Source: Dyella flagellata (lineage in GTDB: Bacteria; Pseudomonadota; Gammaproteobacteria; Xanthomonadales; Rhodanobacteraceae). Taken from it: a stretch of DNA of 64,000 bases. Positions 34,026 to 42,518 of the stretch are shown here, in pieces. Position numbers and translations under genes: made by a program. The notes beneath the pieces are model-generated. The model was given only the letters and a program-made list of their open reading frames with translations. It ran no database searches and was not told where the DNA came from. The stretch lies in contig NZ_BSOA01000003.1 in NCBI RefSeq assembly GCF_030160275.1, positions 248,001-312,000 of the forward strand, given 5' to 3'. How positions within the stretch are numbered: the stretch's first letter is position 1; each line of letters begins with the position of its first letter.

Positions 34026-35003
34026 ATGACCCAGATCTACTCCCGCATCGTCGGCACCGGCAGCGCCTTGCCGGAACGTGTTCTTACCAATGCCGATCTT
34101 GAAAAATTCGTTGATACCAGTGACGAATGGATTCGCGAGCGCACCGGCATTCGCCAACGTCATGTCGCTGCCGACGGCGAAACCACGGGGGATCTGTCCA
34201 CGCTGGCCGCGCAGCGCGCGCTGGAAGCGGCCGGCGTCAAGGCCTCCGAGCTGGATCTCATCGTGCTGGGCACCACTACGCCCGACATCATTTTTCCTTC
34301 CACTGCGTGCCTGGTGCAGCATCGCCTGGGTGCCAACGGCTGTGCCGCGTTCGATGTGAACGCGGCTTGCTCGGGTTTCGTCTACGCCTTGGGCGTGGCG
34401 GACAAGTTCATTCGCAGCGGCCAGTCGAAGAAGGTGCTGGTGATCGGCGCCGAAACGCTGACCCGCATGGTTCGCTGGGAAGAGCGCGAAACCTGCGTGC
34501 TGTTCGGTGACGGCGCCGGCGCGGTGGTGCTGGAGGCATCCAGCGAGCCCGGCATCTATGCCACCTGCCTGCATGCGGATGGCGGCTATAAGGAGCTGCT
34601 CTGGAATCCGGTAGGCGTGTCTGTCGGTTTCAGTGACGAGGAGCCCAATCACGGCGTGCGCATTCGCATGGCCGGCCGTGAGGTGTTCAAGGTGGCGGTG
34701 AGAACGCTCGACTCGCTGGTCGAGGAAACGCTCAAGGCCGGCGGCATGGAAGCCTCGCAACTGGATTGGCTGATTCCGCACCAGGCCAATCTGCGCATCA
34801 TCGAAGCCACCGCGAAGCGGTTGGGTATGCCGATGGAGCAGGTGATCGTCACCGTGGACAAGCACGCCAATACCTCGGCGGGTTCCGTGCCGCTTGCGCT
34901 GGATTTCGCCGTGCGCTCGGGCAAGGTGCAGCGTGGGCAGAATCTGCTGCTTGAAGCCTTCGGCGGCGGCTTTACCTGGGCTTCCGCGCTGCTGCGATAC
35001 TAA
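34026..35003 (+). CDS. fabH: 3-oxoacyl-ACP synthase III
   Basis: FabH condenses acetyl-CoA with malonyl-ACP to start fatty acid synthesis. The 325-residue protein has catalytic Cys115 in 'DVNAACSGFVYAL', His in 'IPHQANLRII' near residue 252 and Asn in 'HANTSAGSVPLAL' near 282. It begins 'MTQIYSRIVGTGSALPERVL', a normal FabH start. It precedes fabD-fabG-acpP-fabF. Branched-chain versus acetyl specificity cannot be read from the sequence. Confidence 0.96.
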   Translation: MTQIYSRIVGTGSALPERVLTNADLEKFVDTSDEWIRERTGIRQRHVAADGETTGDLSTLAAQRALEAAGVKASELDLIVLGTTTPDIIFPSTACLVQHRLGANGCAAFDVNAACSGFVYALGVADKFIRSGQSKKVLVIGAETLTRMVRWEERETCVLFGDGAGAVVLEASSEPGIYATCLHADGGYKELLWNPVGVSVGFSDEEPNHGVRIRMAGREVFKVAVRTLDSLVEETLKAGGMEASQLDWLIPHQANLRIIEATAKRLGMPMEQVIVTVDKHANTSAGSVPLALDFAVRSGKVQRGQNLLLEAFGGGFTWASALLRY

Positions 35004-35005
35004 GA

Positions 35006-35099
35006 GCCGTCATTCCCGCGTAAGCGGGAATCCATTTTGATCTGATGCAAAAAAGACGCAAAAAGCAAAATGGTTTCCCGCTTGCGCGGGAATGACGGC
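35006..35099. repeat. Palindromic 'GTCATTCCCGC' repeat between fabH and fabD
   Basis: The outer arms GCCGTCATTCCCGC and GCGGGAATGACGGC are perfectly inverted, each with an adjacent short inverted repeat (CCCGC-GCGGG), and an inner CATTTTG/CAAAATG pair surrounds an A-rich centre. This type of dispersed intergenic palindrome is common in proteobacterial genomes. It may also end or protect the fabH mRNA. Confidence 0.8.
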
Positions 35100-35100
35100 C

Positions 35101-35135
35101 GTACATAGGCTGGTCTTGCATCCCAGCCTATGTAC
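35101..35135. repeat. Half-size REP-like palindrome, related to copies 1 and 2
   Basis: GTACATAGGCTGG (35101-35113) and CCAGCCTATGTAC (35123-35135) are perfect 13-base arms. The TAGGCTGG core is shared with the repeats at 21794 and 31862. Confidence 0.75.
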
Positions 35136-35196
35136 TGCTGCGTACGTCGTGTGTTCATGGCACCATTCCGCTTTTCCAGATGGATCGCGCCCGTTC

Positions 35197-36144
35197 ATGA
35201 CTCAATCGTCCGCATCGCTTGCTTTTGTGTTTCCCGGCCAGGGTTCGCAGTCGGTCGGCATGCTGGCCGAATTGGCTGCAGCCCATGGCGAGGTGAAGGC
35301 CGCGTTCGACGAAGCCTCACAAGGCGCCGGCACCGACCTGTGGGCACTCAGCCAACGAGGGCCTGAGGATCAGCTCAATCGCACCGAAAACACGCAACCT
35401 GCCTTGCTTGCGGCCAGCGTGGCGGTGTGGCGCGTGTGGCAGAAGCTTGGTGGTGCATGTCCGGCGCAACTGTCCGGGCATAGCCTGGGTGAATACAGCG
35501 CGCTCGTTTGTGCGCAAGCCTTGTCGTTGCACGACGCTGCAGCGTTGGTGGCCGAGCGCGGCCGTCTGATGCAGGCGGCGGTGCCTGCGGGCGTCGGGGC
35601 GATGGCCGCGATTCTCGGTGGTGACGACGCACAAATTGCGGCCGTGTGTGAAGAGGTTTCGCAGGGGCAGGTGGTGGCGCCGGCCAATTACAACTCGCCG
35701 GGCCAGCTGGTGATTGCCGGTCACGCTGAGGCGGTGGATCGCGCGCTGGCGAAGCTTGCCGAGCAAGGCGTCAAGAAAGCGGTGAAGCTGGCTGTATCGG
35801 TGCCTTCGCATACTGCGTTGATGCGCGAAGCGGCCGACAAGTTGGGCGCCCGCATGACCTCGATCGCATGGCAACTGCCTGCGCTGCCGGTGGTGCAGAA
35901 CGCGGAAGCGCGCAGCTATGCCTCCTTGGAAGAAATTCGCGGCGCCTTGCAGCGCCAGCTTTATCTGCCGGTGCGCTGGAGCGAGTGCGTGCAGGCTCTC
36001 GTTGCGGGTGGGGCCACGCGCTTGGTCGAATGTGGCCCGGGCAGGGTGCTGGCAGGTCTGATCAAACGTATCGACAAGAGCGTGGAAGCCCGCTCCATCG
36101 GTACTTCCGCCGAACTCGATGCCGTGCGCAGCGAGTGGACCTGA
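35197..36144 (+). CDS. fabD: Malonyl-CoA:ACP transacylase
   Basis: FabD loads malonyl groups onto acyl carrier protein. Start 35197 gives 315 residues beginning 'MTQSSASLAFVFPGQGSQSV'. The active-site Ser96 is in 'GHSLGEYSALV', the catalytic His in 'SVPSHTALM' and the Gln in 'PGQGSQ'. The ORF reads upstream through a repeat, but that part is not FabD-like. The stop codon is directly followed by a five-hairpin array. Confidence 0.96.
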   Translation: MTQSSASLAFVFPGQGSQSVGMLAELAAAHGEVKAAFDEASQGAGTDLWALSQRGPEDQLNRTENTQPALLAASVAVWRVWQKLGGACPAQLSGHSLGEYSALVCAQALSLHDAAALVAERGRLMQAAVPAGVGAMAAILGGDDAQIAAVCEEVSQGQVVAPANYNSPGQLVIAGHAEAVDRALAKLAEQGVKKAVKLAVSVPSHTALMREAADKLGARMTSIAWQLPALPVVQNAEARSYASLEEIRGALQRQLYLPVRWSECVQALVAGGATRLVECGPGRVLAGLIKRIDKSVEARSIGTSAELDAVRSEWT

Positions 36145-36145
36145 A

Positions 36146-36290
36146 GGAAGCTCTGATTTATTCAGAGCTTCCGCAGTGCACGGATGCACTGCCCACCAAT
36201 CAAGCGCGTAAGTGCTTGATTGGTGGTAGCCGCGTGCGGACATGTGCCGCGCGCGGCGCGTCTAAAAAATCCAGGATGGGTTTTTTAGAC
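36146..36290 (+). repeat. Array of five consecutive hairpins between fabD and fabG
   Basis: Back-to-back stems occur at 36146-36172 (11 bp, loop TTTAT), 36173-36192 (8 bp), 36193-36226 (13 bp), 36229-36257 (11 bp with one G.T) and 36260-36290 (10 bp, A-rich). Almost every base is in a stem. Hairpin 1 resembles the termini of the structured repeat at 22209 and 41174. The last one ends in TTTTTTAGAC and could act as a weak terminator or attenuator. Confidence 0.85.
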
Positions 36291-36342
36291 CTTTCCAAGA
36301 CGCCCCCAATTTCGAATCAAGCCTCCCCGAAGGACAGCAAGC

Positions 36343-37083
36343 ATGAGCACACTGCAGGGTGAAATCGCATTGGTCACCGGCGCCAGCCGCGGCATCGGCG
36401 CGGCCATTGCCGACGAATTGGCCAGCATGGGCGCCACCGTCATCGGCACTGCCACCACAGAGGCGGGCGCTGCGGCGATCGAGGCGCGGCTCGCTGCGCA
36501 GGGTGGCCGGGGTCGGGTCCTGAACGTTACCGAGGCGGCTTCCGTGGAGGGGCTGATCGAGGACATCGCCAAGCAGCATGGCTCGGTGTCGATCCTGGTC
36601 AACAACGCCGGTATCACGCGTGACCAGTTGCTGCTGCGCATGCGCGATGAGGACTGGCAAGCCATCCTGGATACCAATCTCACGTCGGTGTATCGCCTGT
36701 CCAAGGCGGTCATGCGCGGCATGATGAAGGCGCGCAAGGGGCGCATCATTTCGATCGCTTCGGTAATCGGCCTTACCGGCAATCCGGGGCAGGCCAATTA
36801 CGCCGCGGCAAAGGCGGGCATCATCGCGTTTTCCAAGTCGCTGGCGCGTGAGATCGGTTCGCGCGGCATCACCGTCAACGTGGTGGCGCCGGGCTTCATC
36901 GACACCGACATGACCCGCGGCCTTCCGGAAGAGTCCAAGCAGGCCCTGCTGGGCCAGATCGCGCTGGGCCGGTTGGGCGAGGCGAGCGACATCGCCAAGG
37001 CGGTGGGCTTCCTGGCTTCGCCGGCCGCCGCCTACATTACCGGTGAGACTTTGCATGTGAACGGCGGCATGTACATGCCTTGA
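36343..37083 (+). CDS. fabG: 3-oxoacyl-ACP reductase
   Basis: FabG reduces beta-ketoacyl-ACP with NADPH in the elongation cycle. The 246-residue SDR protein has nucleotide motif 'VTGASRGIGAAI', 'NNAG' at 87-90 and the catalytic residues Ser140, Tyr153 and Lys157 ('NYAAAKAG'). It ends 'GETLHVNGGMYMP', the canonical FabG C-terminus. It is separated from fabD by a hairpin array rather than a tight junction, so expression may be set separately. Confidence 0.96.
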   Translation: MSTLQGEIALVTGASRGIGAAIADELASMGATVIGTATTEAGAAAIEARLAAQGGRGRVLNVTEAASVEGLIEDIAKQHGSVSILVNNAGITRDQLLLRMRDEDWQAILDTNLTSVYRLSKAVMRGMMKARKGRIISIASVIGLTGNPGQANYAAAKAGIIAFSKSLAREIGSRGITVNVVAPGFIDTDMTRGLPEESKQALLGQIALGRLGEASDIAKAVGFLASPAAAYITGETLHVNGGMYMP

Positions 37084-37255
37084 GCCGGGTAGGACATGGC
37101 GGTGGCCCGCGCCGGCCGGACTGGCCGATTTGAAGCGCGCCGATCCGCCGGTGGGTAGCGAAAAAACGAAAAAGGTCGTCACGGAGCCCGTTTTGGGCGA
37201 CAATCGGCCGCTTCGCGGCGCGAGTCATCCGCGTCGGCTGGTATTCCTGGCATAA

Positions 37256-37285
37256 TTGGCGGCTTCGCGGCTTAGCCACTACAAT
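37256..37285 (+). promoter_or_regulatory. Putative sigma70 promoter of acpP
   Basis: TTGGCG (37256-37261) and TACAAT (37280-37285) are 18 bases apart. A start near 37292 would give a leader of about 60 bases that begins with a hairpin, TTTGCCGG/CCGGCAAA at 37295-37317. A dedicated promoter fits the very high demand for acyl carrier protein. Confidence 0.55.
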
Positions 37286-37350
37286 GCCGCAGACTTTGCC
37301 GGAGGAAACCCGGCAAACGGACTAATTTCCCCTTGGGAGGCAAAGGCAAC

Positions 37351-37590
37351 ATGAGCACCATCGAAGAACGTGTCAAGAAAATCGTCGTCGAGCAGCTTGG
37401 CGTGAAAGAAGACGAGGTCAACTCGAACTCTTCGTTCGTAGACGATCTGGGCGCGGATTCGCTGGACACGGTCGAACTGGTGATGGCGCTCGAAGAGGAA
37501 TTCGAAACCGAAATTCCCGACGAGGAAGCCGAAAAGATCACCACCGTGCAGCAGGCCGTCGATTACATCAAGGCCCACACCAAGGAGTAA
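37351..37590 (+). CDS. acpP: Acyl carrier protein
   Basis: This acidic 79-residue carrier holds growing acyl chains on a phosphopantetheine arm. The attachment Ser37 lies in '[20 protein letters not shown]', the perfect AcpP motif. Start 37351 gives the normal size, with GGGAGG at 37335-37340. It is followed by a terminator-like hairpin before fabF. Confidence 0.98.
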   Translation: MSTIEERVKKIVVEQLGVKEDEVNSNSSFVDDLGADSLDTVELVMALEEEFETEIPDEEAEKITTVQQAVDYIKAHTKE

Positions 37591-37646
37591 TCCGCGTGGC
37601 GGGGCGGCGCACACTTTCGTCCCATCCATCCACGTAGCAAAACCGG

Positions 37647-37675
37647 AAGCTGCGCCATCTCGGCGCAGTTTTCGT
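37647..37675 (+). terminator. Terminator-like hairpin after acpP
   Basis: CTGCGCC (37650-37656) pairs with GGCGCAG (37662-37668), followed by TTTTCGTTT. It probably lets most acpP transcripts end while some continue into fabF. Confidence 0.7.
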
Positions 37676-37788
37676 TTCTGCAATTTGTAACGTCCGATCC
37701 CGTATGGTGTGCCGGATTGGTACGCATCGCGAGCACGGAAGGAATGCCTTGTGGCTGATCCTTCCCGAACCAGCTAGGAATTCGATCC

Positions 37789-39027
37789 ATGAGCAAACGA
37801 CGTGTGGTAGTGACCGGCATGGGCATCATTTCGCCGGTTGGCAACGACATCGCCACCGCCTGGAACAACATCCTCAAGGGTGTCAGCGGCATCGGACCGG
37901 TTACGCATTTCGACGCTACGGCTTATGCCACACGCATGGCCGGCCAGGTGCGCGATTTCGATCCTGCGCAATGGATCGCGCCGAAAGAAATCAAGAAAAT
38001 GGATCCGTTCATCCACTACGGCATCGCCGCGGGCACGCAGGCCCTGCGCGACTCCGGGCTGGAGGTGACGGAAGCCAATGCGCCACGCATTGGCGTGGCA
38101 GTCGCCGCAGGCATCGGCGGCCTGAACACCATCGAAGACACCTCGATCGAACTGCATGAAAAGGGGCCGCGCCGCGTGTCGCCGTTCTTCGTGCCCAGCT
38201 CGATCATCAACATGGTGTCGGGGCACCTGTCGATCATGTTTGGCCTGAAGGGGCCGAACATCGCTTGCGTCACCGCTTGCACTACGGGTTCGCACAACAT
38301 CGGCCTGGCCGCGCGCATGATTCAATACGGCGATGCCGACGTGATGTTGGCCGGCGGTGCCGAATTCGCGACCACCGGTACCGCCATGGCGGGCTTCTGC
38401 TCGGCCAAGGCGATGTCCACCCGCAACGACGAGCCGACCAAGGCGAGCCGTCCGTGGGACAAGGATCGCGACGGTTTCGTGCTGTCCGATGGCGCCGGTG
38501 TGCTGGTGCTGGAAGAGTACGAACAAGCCAAGGCGCGCGGTGCGAACATCTACTGCGAGCTGGTCGGCTTCGGCATGAGCGGCGATGCGTACCACATCAC
38601 CGCGCCCAGCGAGGGCGGCGAAGGTGCGGCGCGCTGCATGGTTGCCGCGCTGCGCGATGGCGGCATCAATCCGACCGATGTGCAGTACATCAACGCACAT
38701 GGCACCTCTACGCCGCTGGGTGATCTCGGCGAAGTGCTGGCAGCCAAGAGTGTGTTCGGCGACCACGCGTACAAGCTGGCGATGAGTTCCACCAAGTCCA
38801 CCACCGGCCATCTGCTGGGTGCCGCCGGCGGTGTGGAGGCGATCTTTACCATCCTGGCGATGCGCGATCAGGTGCTGCCGCCCACCATCAACCTCGACCA
38901 GCCGGGCGAGGGCTGTGATCTGGATTTTGTGCCGCATACCGCACGCGAAGCGAAGCTCGATCTTGCCATCTCCAATTCGTTCGGCTTCGGCGGCACCAAC
39001 GGCACGCTTGCTTTCCGTCGTATCTGA
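37789..39027 (+). CDS. fabF: 3-oxoacyl-ACP synthase II
   Basis: FabF carries out chain-elongating condensation of malonyl-ACP with acyl-ACP, including the step to cis-vaccenate. The 412-residue protein has the nucleophile Cys164 in '[10 protein letters not shown]', His in '[11 protein letters not shown]' and His in '[15 protein letters not shown]', and it ends '[17 protein letters not shown]'. It lies about 200 bases after acpP, with pabB following after 2 bases, an operon link between fatty acid and folate genes also seen in E. coli (fabF-pabC). Confidence 0.97.
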   Translation: MSKRRVVVTGMGIISPVGNDIATAWNNILKGVSGIGPVTHFDATAYATRMAGQVRDFDPAQWIAPKEIKKMDPFIHYGIAAGTQALRDSGLEVTEANAPRIGVAVAAGIGGLNTIEDTSIELHEKGPRRVSPFFVPSSIINMVSGHLSIMFGLKGPNIACVTACTTGSHNIGLAARMIQYGDADVMLAGGAEFATTGTAMAGFCSAKAMSTRNDEPTKASRPWDKDRDGFVLSDGAGVLVLEEYEQAKARGANIYCELVGFGMSGDAYHITAPSEGGEGAARCMVAALRDGGINPTDVQYINAHGTSTPLGDLGEVLAAKSVFGDHAYKLAMSSTKSTTGHLLGAAGGVEAIFTILAMRDQVLPPTINLDQPGEGCDLDFVPHTAREAKLDLAISNSFGFGGTNGTLAFRRI

Positions 39028-39029
39028 CG

Positions 39030-40379
39030 TTGAGCGGTATCGTTCGCAGTTTTGCCGGCCGGCGCGATCTGCTCGCGCCGGCCGCTGCTTTTCCGGAACG
39101 CTATCCGGCCTTGCTGGAGAGCGTGACACGCGCGAACGCGCACGCGCGTTACGACATTCTGTTCGCCTTTCCGCAATCTACGCTGACACTAACGTCCGAC
39201 GGGCTCGTGCACGAGCCCGATGGGCGCGTGCATGCCGGCCGTTTTCTTGACGCGCTTGATGCGGCGTGGCGTGCAGAGCGTTTGCCGCAGGGCGTCAATG
39301 ACGGGCTACCCTTCCATGGTGGCTGGGTACTGCTGTTGGCATATGAGCTGGCGGCGGAAATCGAGCCGACGCTGCGCTTGCCTGTTTCGCAGCAACTGCC
39401 GGTGGCGCTGGCAGTGCGCTGCCCGGCGGCGATCATCGTCGACCATCTGCGCGAGCGCACCATTCTGATCGCGGAAGCCGGGCAGGAAGCCCTGCTCGAT
39501 ACGATGGAAGCCGACCTTTCCGCCATGCCCGAGATAGCGCCGCTCGCGCTTCCGGAAGCGATCGAGGAAGATGCGCCTCAGCGCTTCCTGGATGGTGTGG
39601 CGCGCGTGCACGAACACCTGCATGCCGGTGATCTGTTCCAGGCCAATCTTTCACGAGCATGGCGGGCCCGTTTTGCACAGGCTCCTGCCGCCACCAGCCT
39701 GTATGCCGCCTTGCGGCGCGCCAACCCGGCGCCGTTCGCCGGGTTGCTGCAGCAGAAGGATTGGGCGGTGGTCAGTTCGTCGCCGGAGCGGCTGGTCGAA
39801 GCGCGCCATGGCCTGGCGCAAACGCGGCCGATCGCAGGCACGCGTCCTCGCGTGGCTGGCGATGACGATCTTGCGCGCATCCGCGAACTCACCGCGCATC
39901 CCAAGGAGCGCGCCGAGCATGTGATGCTGATCGACCTGGAGCGCAACGATCTGGGGCGCGTGTGCAAACCTGGCACGGTGGAAGTGAACGAGCTGATGGT
40001 GGTGGAAAGCTACGCGCATGTGCACCACATCGTTTCCAACGTGCGCGGACGATTGCGTGAGGGTGTTACCCCGGGTCAGCTGATCGCGGCGACGTTCCCG
40101 GGCGGTACCATCACCGGCTGTCCCAAGGTGCGCTGCATGGAAATCATCGCTGCCCTGGAAGACGCGCCACGCGGCGCCTACACCGGTGCGCTTGGCTACC
40201 TCGACCGCAACGGTGACCTGGATCTGAACATCCTGATCCGCACGCTGAGCTTGCATGGGCATGAGGTTAGCTTGCGCGCGGGCGCAGGCATCGTGGCCGA
40301 CTCCGATGCGGCCAGGGAGCTGGATGAAACGCGAGCCAAGGCACGCGGCATGCTGCGTGCCTTGGGAGTGGCCGGCTGA
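39030..40379 (+). CDS. pabB: Aminodeoxychorismate synthase component I-like, chorismate-binding enzyme
   Basis: This 449-residue chorismate-utilising enzyme probably makes 4-amino-4-deoxychorismate for folate, as it is followed directly by pabC. It starts with TTG 2 bases after the fabF stop. The C-terminal half has 'FQANLSRAWRARF', 'SSSPERLVEARHGLAQTRPI', 'HVMLIDLERNDLGRVC' and 'FPGGTITGCPKVRCMEI'. Unlike classical PabB, the 'PIKGT' motif reads 'PIAGT' (Ala269), as in anthranilate synthase TrpE; the nucleophilic Lys of E. coli PabB is missing. The function call therefore relies on context. Confidence 0.85.
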   Translation: MSGIVRSFAGRRDLLAPAAAFPERYPALLESVTRANAHARYDILFAFPQSTLTLTSDGLVHEPDGRVHAGRFLDALDAAWRAERLPQGVNDGLPFHGGWVLLLAYELAAEIEPTLRLPVSQQLPVALAVRCPAAIIVDHLRERTILIAEAGQEALLDTMEADLSAMPEIAPLALPEAIEEDAPQRFLDGVARVHEHLHAGDLFQANLSRAWRARFAQAPAATSLYAALRRANPAPFAGLLQQKDWAVVSSSPERLVEARHGLAQTRPIAGTRPRVAGDDDLARIRELTAHPKERAEHVMLIDLERNDLGRVCKPGTVEVNELMVVESYAHVHHIVSNVRGRLREGVTPGQLIAATFPGGTITGCPKVRCMEIIAALEDAPRGAYTGALGYLDRNGDLDLNILIRTLSLHGHEVSLRAGAGIVADSDAARELDETRAKARGMLRALGVAG

Positions 40380-41212
40380 TGATGCTGATCAATGGCCAAC
40401 CATCCGACAGCGTCTCGGCGCTCGATCGCGGCCTTAGCTATGGCGATGGCTTGTTCGAGACGATTCGCTTCGAGCAGGGTGCGGCGCCGTTGTGGGCCAG
40501 GCATATGCAGCGATTGGTTGCCGGCTGTGAACGTTTGCGCATACCCCAACCCGATGCCGAACTGCTTTGGCAAGAGGCACAGCAGGCTAGTGGCGGTCAG
40601 ACGAGATTCGTCTTGCGCATCACCGTGACGCGCGGTCTGGGGGAGCGAGGTTATGCGCCGCCGGCGGTGGCTTTGCCAACCCGCATCGTTGCCGCTTTTC
40701 CCGTGCCGGTGATATCCAACGAACTTTATACCGACGGTATCCGGCTGCACCGTTGCCGTACCATGCTGGCGGATCAACCGCTGCTGGCTGGCATCAAGCA
40801 TCTCAATCGCCTGGAGCAGGTGCTGGCGCGAGCCGAATGGAGCGACCCCGGCTTCGGTGAAGGGCTGCTCTGCGATAGCCATGGGCATGCGATCTCGGCT
40901 ACCGCCGCGAACCTTTTCGCGGTCGTCGATGGCGTACCGGTCACGCCAGCGCTGGATCGCTGCGGGGTGGCCGGGGTGGCCAGGGCGGAGATGCTGGCGG
41001 CCTTTCCACAATGCCAGGTGCGGGATTTGCCGCTGGGCGAAGCCTTGCGCGCTTCCGAACTCTTCCTCAGCTCCAGCGTTCGCGGCATCCTGCCGGTTCA
41101 GGCGGTGGGCGATAACGTGTACGCTCCCGGTCCGGTCGGCCGAGCCATGCAGCAGCATTGGCTCGATTTGGGGTTTAGGGATGCTCTGGCCTATTCCACG
41201 CGCCCGGCATGA
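40379..41212 (+). CDS. pabC: Aminodeoxychorismate lyase
   Basis: PabC is a PLP enzyme releasing pyruvate from aminodeoxychorismate to give 4-aminobenzoate. The 277-residue fold-type IV protein has 'ALDRGLSYGDGLFETIRFEQ' at the N-terminus, the PLP Lys140 in 'LAGIKHLNRLEQVLAR', and 'SATAANLFAV' and 'FLSSSVRGILPV' near the end. Its first base overlaps the pabB stop. The last 12 codons (Phe266 onward, FRDALAYSTRPA) and the stop lie inside a structured repeat element, so the native C-terminus has been replaced or extended. Confidence 0.92.
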   Translation: MMLINGQPSDSVSALDRGLSYGDGLFETIRFEQGAAPLWARHMQRLVAGCERLRIPQPDAELLWQEAQQASGGQTRFVLRITVTRGLGERGYAPPAVALPTRIVAAFPVPVISNELYTDGIRLHRCRTMLADQPLLAGIKHLNRLEQVLARAEWSDPGFGEGLLCDSHGHAISATAANLFAVVDGVPVTPALDRCGVAGVARAEMLAAFPQCQVRDLPLGEALRASELFLSSSVRGILPVQAVGDNVYAPGPVGRAMQQHWLDLGFRDALAYSTRPA

Positions 41213-41467
41213 CGTCCAGAAGGCCCGCAGGGTGGGTCGCGCGGCACAGGGCAGACTGGCCGTCTGTTCAAGCCGCGGGGCACACCCTGCGGGCCTTCTG
41301 GACGTCACCCCGTCTTAAAATTCAAAATGTTGGGGCCGCACTGTATGCGCGTCTGGCTGCGCCCCAGCGTCTAGACAGACAGCCAGTCTGCCTTCGCCAC
41401 TGGGGCGCAGCCAGACGCGCATACAGTGCGGTGACGGGTGCGTGGAATAGGCCAGAGCATCCCTAAA
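41174..41467 (+). repeat. Structured three-stem repeat element, copy 2
   Basis: A 294-base element has 33-base terminal inverted repeats (41174-41206 and 41435-41467; one G.T pair, otherwise perfect), a 24-bp hairpin (41211-41234 with 41283-41306) and a perfect 32-bp hairpin (41336-41367 with 41400-41431). Same architecture and orientation as 22209-22541. The loop of the last hairpin keeps CGTCTAGACAGACAGCCA in both copies. It begins inside pabC and ends one base before the mltG ribosome binding site. Confidence 0.9.
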
Positions 41468-41477
41468 TGGAGCAAGC

Positions 41478-42518
41478 ATGAGTCTAGGCGTTGCACAACG
41501 GGGGCGCGTTTCTTGGCGCGCGCTGCTGGCGGTTCTGCTGCTGGTGTTCGTAGCTGCAGCCGGCTGGTTCTGGCTCAGTTTCACGCGTTTCGCCGTGACG
41601 CCGCTGCGCGTCAACGCAACGGGCGAAAGCGTCGACATCGGGCGCGGCACGAGCTTCAAGGACATCGTGCATCAGTTGCGTTCCCAAGGCCTGACCACCT
41701 CCGCCCCGCTGTATTGGCGTGTGCTGGCGGAGAAAATGCGCGTGGCCGGTCGTCTGCATGCGGGTGAGTACGCCCTCACCCCCGGCATCACGCCAACGGA
41801 TCTGCTCAACGCCATGGCGCAGGGCAGGGTGATGCAGCGCGACGTCACCATCGTCGATGGCTGGACCTTCCGCGACGTCTTGCAGGCCCTGGCCAAGGCC
41901 GACAGGCTGAAGCACGAAACGGCCGTCCTCGACGATGCCGCCATCATGCGCAGGATCGGCGCACCGGACGAAAAGCCGGAAGGACGTTTCCTGCCGGAAA
42001 CCTATGCTTACGTAAAAGGCGACAGCGATCTGGACGTCCTGCGCCGCGCGCACGAAGCCATGAGCAAGACGCTGGCGGCGCTGTGGGCGCAACGCGATCC
42101 AAGCGTGCCTTTCGCCACGCCGTACGATGCCTTGATTCTTGCCTCGATCGTCGAAAAGGAAACCGGCCGTGCGGATGAACGTCCACGCGTTGCCGGCGTC
42201 TTCATCCGCCGCTTGCAGAAGAACATGCTGTTGCAGGCCGATCCTACCGTGATTTACGGCATGGGCAGCAGTTACGCGGGCAGCATCCACAAAAGCGATC
42301 TGATCACTGATACGCCGTACAACACCTATACGCGGACCGGCTTGCCGCCTACGCCGATCGCAATGCCTGGCAAGCCGGCGATCGAGGCGGTGTTGCATCC
42401 TGCCGCCGGAAATGAGCTGTACTTCGTAGCGCGTGGCAACGGCACGCATATATTCGCCAGCACATTGGAAGAGCAGAACCGCAATGTCGCCTGTTACCAG
42501 CTGAAGCGTTGCCAATGA
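41478..42518 (+). CDS. mltG: Endolytic murein transglycosylase MltG (YceG)
   Basis: MltG is an inner-membrane lytic transglycosylase that ends nascent glycan strands. The 346-residue protein has one N-terminal membrane helix (about 15-36), a LysM-like subdomain, and a YceG domain with the catalytic Glu in 'ASIVEKETGRADERPRVAGV' (near residue 226), 'LQADPTVIYGMG', and 'TYTRTGLPPTPIAMPGKPAI'. GGAG at 41469-41472 lies directly after the repeat element. The stop overlaps tmk (ATGA), giving the conserved mltG-tmk-holB order. Confidence 0.95.
   Translation: MSLGVAQRGRVSWRALLAVLLLVFVAAAGWFWLSFTRFAVTPLRVNATGESVDIGRGTSFKDIVHQLRSQGLTTSAPLYWRVLAEKMRVAGRLHAGEYALTPGITPTDLLNAMAQGRVMQRDVTIVDGWTFRDVLQALAKADRLKHETAVLDDAAIMRRIGAPDEKPEGRFLPETYAYVKGDSDLDVLRRAHEAMSKTLAALWAQRDPSVPFATPYDALILASIVEKETGRADERPRVAGVFIRRLQKNMLLQADPTVIYGMGSSYAGSIHKSDLITDTPYNTYTRTGLPPTPIAMPGKPAIEAVLHPAAGNELYFVARGNGTHIFASTLEEQNRNVACYQLKRCQ

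Noticed and set aside
40196-41308. 370-codon ORF antisense to pabC
   Set aside because: It is a GC-rich shadow of pabC plus repeat sequence, with no protein family resemblance.
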